Below, piece by piece: positions 25,993 through 38,241 of a stretch of 64,000 nucleotides of DNA. Origin of the DNA: Bugula neritina (taxonomy: Eukaryota > Bryozoa > Gymnolaemata > Cheilostomatida > Bugulidae). The translations under genes were made by a program, and so were the position numbers. The DNA lies in the NCBI GenBank assembly GCA_964035545.1, contig OZ037773.1:6588251-6652250 (forward strand), in the 5' to 3' direction. The notes under the pieces are model-generated. The model worked only from the letters and a program-made list of their open reading frames with translations, was not told the DNA's origin and did not search any database. Every line of letters begins with the position of its first letter. The first letter of the stretch is position 1.

Positions 25993-27146
25993 ATGGCTTC
26001 CTCTATACTGGCAGCTTTTCTAGTGATCGTATCTATTGGTGCAACTTCAGCTGTATCATCTACAAAATATGGCTTGTTAAGGTCGGTCAACCTATTTAAG
26101 TTAGATATTACCATCTATGACCTAAGTACAAAGTGTGGTGGTATACTGTTATATGAATGTAGTCCATTTCAAAGTTCATTTGCACCTGGAAGTTCAGATT
26201 TCCTACCCTGTTGTGTATTATCTTTTTGACATGTTTAATTTATCATTCACCTATAATACTAATAATACTAAGAACAGTTTCTTTCTTTACCAACAAAACA
26301 CCAGTTTACTTGCTTCTGTGGTCTACAAAATCGAAATTAACTTTAAACATTTTAACTGTTTGCATGCGTATAGATATATTGCTATATAAATTTGTTGATA
26401 TGGCTGCCTCTATAATATAAATAGGTTCCAAGTTTCAGAGCTAACGGCTCGTTTGGACAGAGACTGCCCCGGATACTTCAATCAGCAAGTCAATGATTTT
26501 GGTAAAAGACAGCTTAGCAGCATTTCTCAATGGGAGTATGAGTAAGTGCAGTGAGCATAAGTATATAAACTGTTACAAAGCTTTCTGGGAGCATCAATCT
26601 TCATAATGCATACTAATAATTAACAATAATAGTATTGTGGATCTATTCGAATACTGTTGGTTTTTGATATTTAACTTTTATAGTATACTGAAGGACTCTT
26701 ACAATGCTCTGAAAGTTGCTTACAACAAATGCACAGCAGGAAGAACTTCTCCAGCTTTTACTACCAGCCGTCCATTTCCATGGGGAGGACGAACTTACCC
26801 ACCAAGGACATCTTTCTGGACATATCCTCCAAGGACCTCCTTCTGGACCTATCCTCCAAGAACATCTTTCTGGACATATCCACCATACCGTTCCACTGAA
26901 AGATGGTCAACCTCTACATTAAACAGGTGGAAGTACTCCCCTCGCACTTTCCCTACAAGCTACCCAACGAGACGAACCTACCCAACAACTGGCGCCACAT
27001 CTCCTTCTACCACCAGATCCACCAACTGGTCTACCAGGTCAACTGGTGATGTCACAACTTCAACAACTCCATTTGAATGGGAGTCAACTACTTTTATTCC
27101 TTTTGAATGGGAATCCACTACATCTATTCCTTTCGGTGAGAATTAA
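25993..27146 (+). CDS. Secreted Thr/Pro/Tyr-rich repeat protein, 3 exons
   Basis: Exons 25993-26081, 26425-26541 and 26684-27146 join in phase to 222 residues. Residues 1 to about 20 (MASSILAAFLVIVSIGATSA) form a clear signal peptide. A short globular part follows, with cysteines in DRDCPGYF and YNKC (C85). Next is a low-complexity tail: three perfect copies of TYPPRTSFW (residues 106-132), an Arg/Thr/Ser-rich stretch, and two copies of PFEWESTT. An AATAAA at 27,205 supports the stop at 27,144-27,146, although GTGAGA at 27,131 could also serve as a donor. I do not recognise the family. The tail composition resembles extracellular structural, mucous or adhesive proteins; this is inference only. 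An upstream in-frame ATG at 25,966 would add nine hydrophilic residues before the signal and is less likely. Confidence 0.7.
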
Positions 27147-28319
27147 ACTCACCATCGCAAAAAAAAACATTAGAATTTTCCTGTGTATAGCTGATCTGAT
27201 GAAAAATAAAAGCTAATGAGTTTGCTGTTTTGTCTATTGCACTGAAACACAATCTGTGTTGCACAACAATACATTTTATACAACATGTTTGTTGTCGCCA
27301 AAAACTATAATAGCTTAGATGTTTGACTTACCATTATATAAAACATAATATATATGTAAATAATGCAATGTGAACATAAATATCTCCATAGCAACGGCCA
27401 TGCAGCCTGCAGATATTATAGTTTCAAGCAAGTAAACCAAATATCAAGCAGCTGTGTGTAAGAGACAGTCAGTTTGTAAAATGTCTCAAGGTCTGGGAAA
27501 GTCTATGCCGGGCAAAGTACATTTAAAAGTAGTCAATTAATAGCAATAAGCAAACAGGTTTCTATAAAGCAATTAATACTCATATGTCTAGCTTGACTCT
27601 GGCGAGAGAAAACTGCATGGAGTAAGAGCTAGATAGAAACAAAATTAAACTCACTACAGCTGTGTTGAGTGAATGAAATCTGTGAATCTTTGTAATAGAC
27701 TATTAGGTAGCAAATATATATAAAGAAAGGCTTGTGTTTGAGATGAAAAATGGTGCAAATTAGAAGCTATTTTCTTATTCAAAGTTCTGAGTTATAAATC
27801 AAATGTGAAAATAAAACAATTATACAAAATTTAGATTACAAAAATTATTGAACCTACGTAGCTACTTCTAAAAATCAAAACTCACCAATATAGGTTAAAA
27901 TAAAAAAATTAGGTTATTGGAATTAGGGTGGGAGATTTGAGAATGAATAAGTTATTATGGGCAGTCTTATAATATGATAGTAACTCATCATTTCTTATAT
28001 GGCATTGCAGCATGCAGAGTACAGGCTATTAGTATAGTTTATGGTTATAAAGTACCATCTAATGTATATGTAACATAGTAAAAATCTATTAAAGGTCCTC
28101 ATGCAAAAAGCCCGTGAAACAAAGAAAAGCAAACAACGAAACTCTCTCCTAATATTGTACAGTATTCAACTTGACTTAAACTTAAACTCCTCCTCACCAT
28201 AAACTATGTTTATGTTACCAAACAGATCATTGTTTATAATGTAGGAGTTAATATATAGGCCTAATGTATTAATATAGACAAAATAGACTTTGATGGACAG
28301 AGTTTGTCCCGCTTGAACA
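27147..28319. other. 3' UTR and AT-rich intergenic DNA
   Basis: Polyadenylation signal at 27,205. I see no exon, element end or tandem array in the remainder. Confidence 0.55.
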
Positions 28320-28327
28320 TTTCATAC

Positions 28328-30086
28328 CTTTTATAGTACACACTTTTATAGTACACACTTTATAGTACACACTTTTATAATACACACTTTTATAGCACAC
28401 ACTTTTATAGTACATACTTTTATAGTACATACTTTTATAGTACACACTTTTATAGTACACACTTTTATAATACACACTTTTATAATACACACTTTTATAG
28501 TACACACTTTTATAGTACACCCTTTTATAGTACACACTTTTATAGTACACACTTTTATAGTACACACTTTTATAGCACACTCTTTTATAGCACACTCTTT
28601 TATAGCACACACTTTTATAGCACACACTTTTATAGTACACACTTTTATAGTACACACTTTTATAGTACACACTTTTATAGTACACACTTTTATAATACAC
28701 ACTTTTATAGTACACACTTTTATAGTACACACTTTTATAGTACACCCTTTTATAGTACACACTTTTATAGTACACACTTTTATAGTACACACTTTTATAG
28801 TACACACTTTTATAGCACACTCTTTTATAGCACACTCTTTTATAGCACACACTTTTATAGCACACACTTTTATAGTACACACTTTTATAGTACACACTTT
28901 ATAGTACACACTTTTATAGTACACACTTTTATAGTACACACTTTTATAGTACACACTTTTATAGTACACACTTTTATAGTACACACTTTATAGTACACAC
29001 TTTTATAGTACACACTTTTATAGTACACACTTTTATAGTACACACTTTTATAGCACACTCTTTTATAGCACACACTTTTATAGCACACACTTTTATAGTA
29101 CACTCTTTTATAGTACACTCTTTTATAGTACACACTTTTATAGTACACACTTTTATAGTACACACTTTTATAGTACACACTTTATAGTACACACTTTTAT
29201 AGCACACACTTTTATAGTACATACTTTTATAGTACACACTTTTATAGTACACACTTTTATAGCACACTCTTTTATAGCACACACTTTTATAGCACACACT
29301 TTTATAGTACACTCTTTTATAGTACACACTTTTATAGTACACACTTTTATAGTACACACTTTTATAGTACACACTTTATAGTACACACTTTTATAGCACA
29401 CACTTTTATAGTACACACTTTTATAGTACACACTTTTATAGTACACACTTTTATAGTACACACTTTTATAGTACACCCTTTTATAGTACACACTTTTATA
29501 GTACACACTTTTATAGTACACACTTTTATAGTACACACTTTTATAGCACACTCTTTTATAGCACACTCTTTTATAGCACACACTTTTATAGCACACACTT
29601 TTATAGTACACACTTTTATAGTACACACTTTATAGTACACACTTTTATAGTACACACTTTTATAGTACATACTTTTATAGTACATACTTTTATAGTACAT
29701 ACTTTTATAGTACACACTTTTATAGTACACACTTTTATAGTACACACTTTTATAGCACACTCTTTTATAGCACACTCTTTTATAGCACACACTTTTATAG
29801 CACACACTTTTATAGTACACACTTTTATAGTACACACTTTATAGTACACACTTTTATAGTACACACTTTTATAGTACACACTTTTATAGTACATACTTTT
29901 ATAGTACACACTTTTATAGTACACACTTTTATAGTACACCCTTTTATAGTACACACTTTTATAGTACACCCTTTTATAGTACACACTTTTATAGTACACA
30001 CTTTTATAGTACACACTTTTATAGTACACACTTTTATAATACACAGTTTTATAGTACACCCTATTATAGTACACACTTTTATAGTA
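28328..30086. repeat. 15-bp minisatellite (CTTTTATAGTACACA), about 117 copies
   Basis: Uniform tandem array with variants GCACAC, TACATA, TACACC and AATACA. A 14-bp unit with one T missing (CACTTTATAG) recurs at about 28,357, 28,896, 28,985, 29,179, 29,373, 29,627 and 29,836. The later spacings are 89, 194, 194, 254 and 209 bases, each equal to 14 plus a multiple of 15. Each is preceded by the same ordered set of variants, so a higher-order repeat exists. All long minus-strand frames (YYKSV/CTIKV repeats) are artefacts of the unit length being a multiple of three. Confidence 0.95.
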
Positions 30087-31393
30087 GGAGTAACGGGGGC
30101 ACAACGGTCATAGGGGTACAAAAAGCCGGCCAAATTGTGAGAGAACTAATTGACTTAGAGTTATGATTTTTTTTCATAAAAAGATATTGACATAATTATT
30201 CAGCCTTTGTAGTTTCAACACTTACGGAACATACATGTTGAAAAGGCGAGTAAAAAACTGTTTTTACCTACTTTTTGTAAAATTTTTAGGATGTCGTTGA
30301 AGCCTTATAACTTTTCACACTCATAGGCAAGAAGCCTAGATTTTACTAATATTGTTGCCATTGCTTGTCTTTACAATACTTAACTAATATAACAGCAAAC
30401 ACTGAAATAAATTTTCCTTGAGGCACATTTATTTTCAATTTGGCCACACGGGGCACAATGGGCCACCTGATTATTGCACCCTGATCACTGTTATTAGTTC
30501 GTTTGCCCAAAAAGTTGGTTGAAATGTTACTAAAATCTATAGATATAGCCATTTCTGACCTTTTTGTAAAATATCAAAGACATCATGGTAAGACTACAAA
30601 ACTACAAGTTGAAGCTCCCCTAATACATACATCTAATGAGGTTAAAGCTTTGCCATTTTATACATAATACAAAACTTTCTGCTGTTGCTACTAGTAGATA
30701 GTCATGATAAACATTATATATTACACCATTGAGGGAATATACATGCATTTGACAGAAATAAATTGTGATTTGCTCATTTGCTCCCCCCTCTCCCTTCCGT
30801 ACTCCAGTCACAAACCTCAGCCATTCATGCACCTTAGCTACAGTTCATTGAAAAAAGTTCACTCAGAATTTTGTAGTACATTTTAGTAAAGTTTTTTTTT
30901 AATAAACCTTGCTCTGAAGTGAAAATAACAAAACTTTTTAGTTTTAAACAGTAATGATAATGGCACTGCAGAACCGAGTGACGTGCGTTTGATTTTGCTT
31001 TCCTCTGCTATCCGTAGTGGCACAAACTGTACAGCTAAAACATGAATTTTGCTGTAGATCTGAAAGAGTATCTTTATTTATTTGTATTATTAAATAAATA
31101 AAGATCAGATATAACAAAATACGCAAAATTTCAATATATTTGTTGTGTCCCACCCAGTGGCCCATTGTACCCTGGTACTGGGGCACAATGGGCCAATTTT
31201 TTCGTCATGAAAATTTCATTATTCTGAAAGTTGTGAAAGAGATAGAAACAACAAACTGGTACCTGTAATAGACAACAGATGCAGCATTAAGACTAGAAAT
31301 TATTGAACTAGTAACTTGAAAAACAGGCAAAAGAGAGCAACAAATGCAAAATTCGGCCCGTTGTGCCCCCCCCCCCCCCCCCCCCGTTACCCC
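30087..31393. mobile_element. Non-autonomous DNA element, 1,307 bp, in a TA site of the minisatellite
   Basis: The element begins GGAGTAACGGGGGCACAAC and ends GTTGTGCC, a run of about 21 C, then GTTACCCC, so its ends are inverted repeats apart from expansion of the C-tract. It is bordered by TA at 30,085-30,086 and 31,394-31,395. Removing it with one TA restores the normal minisatellite unit (TATAGTACATACTTTT). GGGGCACAATGGGCC occurs inside at about 30,450 and again at about 31,181, where it forms part of an internal hairpin (31,158-31,195). No transposase frame is present. TA duplication suggests a Tc1/mariner-related or other TA-targeting family. Confidence 0.85.
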
Positions 31394-31438
31394 TACATAC
31401 TTTTATAGTACACACTTTTATAGTACATACTTTTATAG
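31394..31438. repeat. Right-hand remnant of the 15-bp minisatellite
   Basis: Three units continue the array on the far side of the inserted element, in the same phase. Confidence 0.9.
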
Positions 31439-31439
31439 A

Positions 31440-33589
31440 TGTAAGTTTTCTATAGATTCAGAAGGAGTTCTAGTCGCAAAGTCATTAGGTTTAAGCTTCT
31501 CCTTGTTACAAAAGATTTAACTCCGAGCTACAAACCTGACTCTAGTATGGATCGAGTTTGTAGAAGCTCAACTATATTACACAAATAAATGTCAGTGTGA
31601 TCATGTTTTAACAGTTTGGGAAATTTTTGGTGAGATAGCCTTTGAAAACCATTTCTTATAATAACTTTTAATAAAAAGCCACATTGAAATTATTCATTAC
31701 ATAACTTCCTTGTTAATTTTCATAATAATATATTATTAGAGTTAAAAAATCTATGAAATACTTTATTTATGCACCTTTAAAATATTCATATATATATTCA
31801 TTATATATATATATTCATCTTAGAGAATTACAACACTGCTTTATAATAAATTTTGCTCTCATGTCCTGAATGAATTAGAAATTTTTGGTTGCATGGCTCT
31901 AAAGTCAGCGGTATTACAAAACTGATAGCAAATAACGCTGACTTTCACTGCATGCTATTCTTAACTGCTGCAGCACACAGCTTAATCACTGAAATGGTTT
32001 TAAGTTTCAAATTCTTTCTCCTCCAGCTACTACTTAGTTGCACAATAATGACACTATTTATATGCAGTGTTTTGTTATTCAAATTGGGTGCTTGCAACTA
32101 TTGTCATAAAATTGATTTATTCTTAAGCTCCATTGCATGTCTTACATACTTTTTCAAACACCATTATAGAAGCCTGCTTTCGTTGCTAAATCAAATATAA
32201 TTAAGTCAACAGACACTTTGTTAACAAATAATTGTTGCCTAACTACTATTAAACCATATATTGATTATTATTCAGATACAGGGAAGTTTTGAAGTAGTTG
32301 AAACAAAGGTATACAAGGTATACACTGCTAAAAAGGAGCTGAAAGTAAGTTACCGTCAATGTTAGAGTAAACAATAGCTATAATAATACAACGTTTTTGC
32401 TCCATCTCTAATCTAAAACACAACTTTTTCTAAATTTCTTTGTTACTGCACCTACATGGAGTTATGTTATATTTGAAAATTTTTTATGAGTCATGCTTAT
32501 ATCTGAAAAATTTCCTATAAGCCATGCTATCTGAAAAGTCTTATGAGTCATGCTATCTGAAAAGAGGTTGGTTAGTTGTTACTAGGGAAATTTCACCAAA
32601 GAAATAGAGTCAACTTAGGAAACTCTTCCATGGTTATTCCTTATAAGATATATTTAGAAATTTTTGCTGAAAATAAAAGTTCAAACTTAAAATTGTGAGA
32701 TTCATCGAGTTGAACAATAGATTATGTAAGCCATTATATATCGATAATACCATTATCTACAGACAAGCAAGGCCAAAATTTGGTTCTTTTATTACGCGGC
32801 TGTGTGTGAGACTTAGTACTCTGTCTATCACTAGAACAGGTCTCTGGACACACCACTAACATATAACCTGGCAGTGAACTCTCTTCATTGCTTCTAGTTA
32901 TAATTTATATTCTTAACCTCTTCCTAGCTAGGCCTGTTAGTAAGAATGCTATAAAGATGAAGTGATAAGCACACATGTATATTTACTATACATGAACATA
33001 ATATGCTTGCGTACATTAAATGCAAAAATTTAAGAGTCTCTAGAACCACACCTTAGGGCAAAGCATTACAAATCAAACAACAAAAAATAGCAGTATGCAT
33101 GTATGCTGTGTAATAAGGAATAATTACATTTAATGTAATGTAGCCGTGTGTAATAAACTATGCTATTATTACGTGTGGGAAAATATTATATATATTGGTA
33201 AAACTCAATATACATTGAAATATAACCAGTAGTCAAACTATATATACTATTCCCACTATTTTGGGAAAACCCCTAAAGGGTATACCCATCACTCTGCCCT
33301 AAATTAAGCCACACCCCACCATAATATCCCATGGCATTCAATAGTGCAGGTGGAATAGTAAAATAGTGAAATAGCAAAATTAATGGTGAATGGTTTGACC
33401 TAAAGCTCCATGGAATGTCAAAGAGCAAAGCTTCAACAAGATGCCAATATAGCCATTATATAGCCAAATTATTGACAGGTTTCTCTGACTAGCCTGTTGG
33501 ATTTTTTCAAGTTTATGTGTTATTTATGCATGATTTATTTACAAGTAAAATGTGAAAGTTAATACAAAATATTTCCAAAAATAGAGTAT

Positions 33590-33627
<38 letters not shown>

Positions 33628-34508
33628 CAGTCATTTTCTTTGTGACAATTTTAGCAATGACCTAACTTAAATTTATGCTTGTTCAGATCAGTATATTTTT
33701 ATTCCAATATTTAATTTATTTTTTAGTTAAACACTTTGCCCTAAAAATGGTTTCAACTTCAATTTAAACAGGAGAAAGTTTAAAAAACAGGTTGATTGTA
33801 CAAGAGGGTGTTTTATTGTTGTTTCCTAACTTCTGGCTCTACGGCATATTGGGTGCTGAAATTAGGAGTCATTTTAGGGTTCAATTCATTTCGTAAATTC
33901 ACATGTGGGTAAATAAATAAACTTGAATTGCTTTTCAACTTTTTTACTTTGCTTGACAAATGTAATATATTGCTTATTTTCCACTTCCAATCCAAAACAG
34001 ACTTTAATACTATTTATACTGGACTTCCTCGACTCAACTTAATAAACTAAATTACGAAACTGAGTGTAATTACTGCGAAGCTATCTATTTTGTGCAAATA
34101 TAATAACTTCCAATAAGAGTTTGTTTGGCTTTCTTCAGCTTGCCACTTCCTTTATAGTTCAATTTTTAAGAAAAGAGATAAAGATGATTCGATAAGTCTT
34201 GTGTTTTTGTGCACAGTATCATACTAAACTTTAGGAGGTATCTTGCGTGAACGTGAACGTGAACGCAGCCTATTGAATTGGCACAAGTCCAATGGCGTGT
34301 GCAGTGATAAGCAGTTTGTAGTATTCAGCAAATTTGAATACACGTAGTATAAGCATAACCTTGACGAGGGTCTACCTACTTATTAGCTGTTAGGAAAACG
34401 CAAACACTTGGTGATGCTTTAATGAAGTACAATTATTTCAGTGATAGCTATCAAGTACAGGTATAACTGAGTTAATACCACTTTCAGGGGGTTATGCGGC
34501 TGGACTAG
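31440..34508. other. Intergenic region before the paralogue pair
   Basis: Contains a 40-bp tandem repeat of GAGTCATGCTATCTGAAAAG type (32,455-32,565), a (TA)n tract (33,593-33,624) and one isolated exon-like segment (32,276-32,344). The frame at 31,889-32,200 has no supporting signals. Confidence 0.55.
32276..32344 (+). other. Isolated exon-like segment
   Basis: Sixty-nine bases between a good acceptor (TTATTATTCAG) and a good donor (AAA|GTAAGT) translate without a stop to 23 residues ending VYKVYTAKKELK. It does not join in phase to the secreted-protein gene upstream and has no visible partner downstream. It may be an exon of an unrecognised transcript, a relic, or chance. Confidence 0.22.
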
Positions 34509-37500
34509 ATGGATTCACTACAACCAGTACTACTGCTGCTGCATATGGTCCTTCTGACTATCATATCAGCAGAAGACATATTGTGGCTCTGTACAGGGAA
34601 AGAGTCTGAGTATACTGCAAGGGATTGTGACGGGGATAAGTATGACACGTATGCCTGTTACTTCGTGGAGCACTTTGTCCAGTATAAACCTTGTAATGAC
34701 ATATGTGACAAGGCAGCAGTTGGATCATCCATGAGTATGAAATGCCAGGCCTACTGTCCAGGTTGGTGGCTAGTTTACAGGTTCATAAACTGAGAATTGT
34801 TTAGTGAATGAAAGTAAATCTCCAATTATCTAAGTAGGACATCACCCAAATACTTTTACTTGCAACCTCATGTTTATGTATTATGGTCCTCTATTTTTAA
34901 AATTTATAAATATAATCATAATGAACAGTCAACTTCTTTCAAAAAATGAAATTTTTCTCTGCTATATTTCCAAAATTAGCTTTGTGTAAAACTCCTCAAA
35001 AATCTGTTATATGCAGCTTTACTTTATAAACTAACCAGCTGTTGGAGATATTTAAAAGTTATGAGTCTGAGAACACATGCTAGAAGTTTGACTGTTTGAC
35101 GAAAAAAAAAAATATGAATCTACCAAATGTTACGTCTGCTGCACATAGCCTACATGCTTATTCGCAGTTTTGGTTATTTATTATAATATGAACTATTAGT
35201 TTTGCTAATTCATACTTTTACAGAATATGTGAGGAAGAACTGCAGAATTGGAAAGCCAACCCCACCGCCTCTAATGACCACCACTGTCACTACCACCACT
35301 ACTGCTAACATATTTTACATGGTAGACAACTCCAATCCTTACTCAGAGACTGGTGCCTCTTTTACAGGGATGCTTGTTACTGCCCTCCTTGCTGTTATTG
35401 GTTTTACAGTTCTACTAGCAATTGTTACCTGCCTGGTTTGGTATAAGTTTAAGGTACGAAAGCGGCAGCAACAGTCTTATGCCAGGCCAGAGAAGCTCAT
35501 TATAGAGTCAGCTATGCCTCTGCAAGGTAGGTTACAGATTAGCTGTAGTTTGTAAGTAGAATAGCACCATCTCCCGCTTTATTAAAGGAACTCAAGCTAC
35601 AAAAACAAACAATAAACTTTAAAGATAATATTTGCTCTCACAGCTTACGCAAACATTATCAAGTATGAAAGCTGTTGATAGCATCTTGGTTATTAACTTT
35701 TCCTATAATTACATGAGTGTACAGTTGAATGGTATGAATTCTTGATCTTCAATTTAATTGGTGCTTTCAACTCAACCTACATAAAGACCATTAGGCTACT
35801 TCGTCAATAGATTTCAAAGTACTTTAACCATTGCAGTGTAACAACTTCCTTTTCTGACTTTTATGGCAATATGGAATGTAAATAGTGACAAGTGCAGCAC
35901 TGCACAACTGATTATATCATAAAGCATAACAAACTAGACATTCATTGCATGAGTTAAGGGGGGATGGGTTGAGTATCTAAACATTGATTTGCACATTCAG
36001 AAACTCACTAAAGAACTTGCCATCAAATATATAATAGACAATGACCATTTCATCAATAACTTTCTGAGTCAATGCCCTTCTGGAAGATATCGAACCATCA
36101 AATATAGAGGGGCATGGGGCAGAGATAGCTTCTTGCGACATCTTGTAAATACTTTAAATGAGCTTCTATTTTAAATAATCCAACAGAGTTTTGATTTTTT
36201 TTTTTCTCTTATTTTTGTTCATTCCTACTTATTATAGCCAGTATTTACACTGAATTTTGCAACGTGTTGTCATGTTTGTGATATGTAATAAATCAATCAA
36301 TCAATCAATCAAGTGGGAAAAGACAACTCTGAAATATATTCTGATTTGCCTGATGAGTGTCTTCACATTAACATTCTGATAGCAATTCTGGTAGTTGATG
36401 GTTGATGGTTGATGGTTGGTGGTCGGTGGTAATGGTTGGTGGTTGGTGGTTGGTGGTGGTTGGTGGTTGGTGGTGGTTGGTGGTGGTTGGTGGTTGGTGG
36501 TGGTTCAACTATAGCAACTGTCTACTAGCTACACTAACTAATCTACATAACATAGAACTGGTTTCAATACACAAAGCTTATCTATAAAGTGTAATATGAG
36601 ACATGTTTTGGCATCTGGCCATTAAATCATAGTGTTTTGTTAGTTGGCTAACATCCAATGTGGAATAAAGTTTTTTGTTGTGACTAGATCACCAGAAACA
36701 GTGAATACATATTACCGTGATAAGCCTAGTCATATACACACTAGTGCTAGTTGTACAACTAATATATAAAGTGCTAGTGTTAACTACAAACTAGGAGTTT
36801 GTAATAACTTTTCTCATAAGAAAAATATGATATATTATTCTGCAAACCTAAACTAGTGGTTATGTTGTGTTTATATTTATTTTAAGGTAGTACGACTTTG
36901 CTAATAATTATGATATATGCAAGGTGTACTTGCATATGAAAATCTATGCCTAGAAACAACTTACTAGTAAACCACTCCGTAGAATGTAATATGAGACCTC
37001 TGTAGTTACCTAACTTTAGTTGATATTTTGAGTATTTCGTATGAAAAATGTGTCATATGTATTTGATAAAAGCAATTTTGCAATAAGACATTAAAAATAT
37101 CATAACTTTAGGATGTACATTTGAAATATGTATGAATATGTGAAACTTTAAGAAAGGCAAAAGTTAGTTTTTACCTGCATGCTAGTCCATATTGGCATTG
37201 AAATATATGGTTTCATTTAATTTTAGTAAATCTATTCCATGGGAACAAAACATCTAACCCAGCTGGAAGTACTTGTCCATTTAGGTGCATGTGGAAGGGA
37301 GTGGGGGAACTGGGATAGCCTAAGTTCTTTAATTTTCTTCGTAAATTTTGGTGAAGTGTCAGAATATAACTTCTTTTGCCACAAATTTTAGCCCAAAATG
37401 TTGAATCATATAACTGTACCTACAGTGATCAGATAATCAAAGCATTGTGCTATTTTCTCACTGTATTTATGCAACAGTTTCAGAAAAGGATTGGGATAGC

Positions 37501-38241
37501 AACAGCAGCTACAGAGTACCTTTTCAGGTAGAAGTTGAAGGTGATGATGATGAAAAGAAAAGTAAGCCAGTATATGAGATGTTTTAGTATTGATGCATTA
37601 TGTTGTTATATCTAGATAATACAATGTGCCATAAGAGTAAGTTATCTATAGTAATTGTAAACAAAATTCCAGCAACTTGAATAAGTTGTTGTTCATTTGT
37701 AAGTCAGTTGAAGTTTTACTCATAGTTATATATACTAAAAAAATGCAAATTGTTCTTAAATCTATAATATATTCGTTTCCATTTTAGAAATTTTAGCTTC
37801 GTTTTACTTTCTAGACTCTCTTATAGTATTTGATTTGCAATTTCGTTCCTGCCACTGCATAATGTTGGCAATCAAAGTTGAAAATTTAGTTGTTCCAAAG
37901 TTATAAATAATATATTTCTAATGTAATAGAAATAAACTTACGGAGTACTCCATTTTTTATTGAAAATATTAATACACATATAATAAAATATCTATAAAAT
38001 ATGGTCTAGAATCTACAAGTAGTGTTAGCTATGCATATAAGATATAAAAACGATTTCAAGTACATTTTTAAGCAAATTTGAAACTATTTTGACTGAAACA
38101 TATCATAATTATAGTTTTCTGTTTAAATAATACCTTACATAACGCATATAATTTTGTTTACTAGTTTTGAACTTTTTCCCATATATTTTTGTAGAGGTTC
38201 TACTGGATAATTTGACCAACAGAATGCAGGAAATGGACTAA
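34509..38241 (+). CDS. Single-pass membrane protein with 8-Cys ectodomain, paralogue A
   Basis: Exons 34509-34761, 35224-35526, 37484-37561 and 38195-38241 join in phase to 226 residues. A signal peptide (MDSLQPVLLLLHMVLLTIISA) precedes an ectodomain with eight cysteines between about residues 28 and 91, including YKPCNDICD and CQAYCPEYVRKNC. A Thr/Pro-rich stalk (about 95-111), a membrane helix (about 133-157), a basic KVRKRQQQ stop-transfer and a cytoplasmic tail with an acidic EGDDDEKK motif follow. The Cys pattern with a CP.Y....C ending resembles a single TNF-receptor cysteine-rich domain, but that assignment is tentative; no death domain is present. Paralogue B lies 2.7 kb downstream with the same exon phases. 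Intron 2 carries a LINE tail fragment. The start follows paralogue B, where similarity begins exactly at this ATG. Confidence 0.8.
35985..36311 (+). mobile_element. 3' end of a non-LTR retrotransposon with (AATC)n tail
   Basis: A frame at 35,989-36,174 encodes a C-terminus containing SGRYRTIKYRGAWGRDSF and HLVNTLNEL, a pattern I associate with the ends of LINE reverse-transcriptase ORFs of the CR1/L2/Jockey kind. A short 3' UTR ends in AATAAATCAATCAATCAATC, a microsatellite-type tail. It is 5'-truncated, in intron 2 of paralogue A, same strand. Confidence 0.65.
36390..36505. repeat. GGTTGGTGGT purine-pyrimidine simple repeat
   Basis: About twelve copies of GGTGGTTGGTGGT-type units in intron 2 of paralogue A, in strongly G/T-only sequence. 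Confidence 0.9.

Noticed and set aside
27390..27440. Possible fourth exon of the secreted-protein gene after CTCCATAG
   Set aside because: The acceptor has a poor pyrimidine tract, and AATAAA at 27,205 fits termination at 27,146.
28328..30086. Regular repeats that might suggest a CRISPR-like array
   Set aside because: Units are contiguous, with no unique spacers, and the DNA is clearly animal.
28269..30133. Overlapping minus-strand frames of 97-212 codons with YYKSV or CTIKV repeats
   Set aside because: They are translations of the 15-bp minisatellite, whose unit is a multiple of three; phase changes follow the 14-bp variant. No start, splice or composition evidence for a gene.
31889..32200. 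103-codon hydrophobic frame
   Set aside because: T-rich intergenic DNA readily gives Leu/Phe/Ser frames; no signal peptide logic, splice sites or neighbours support it.
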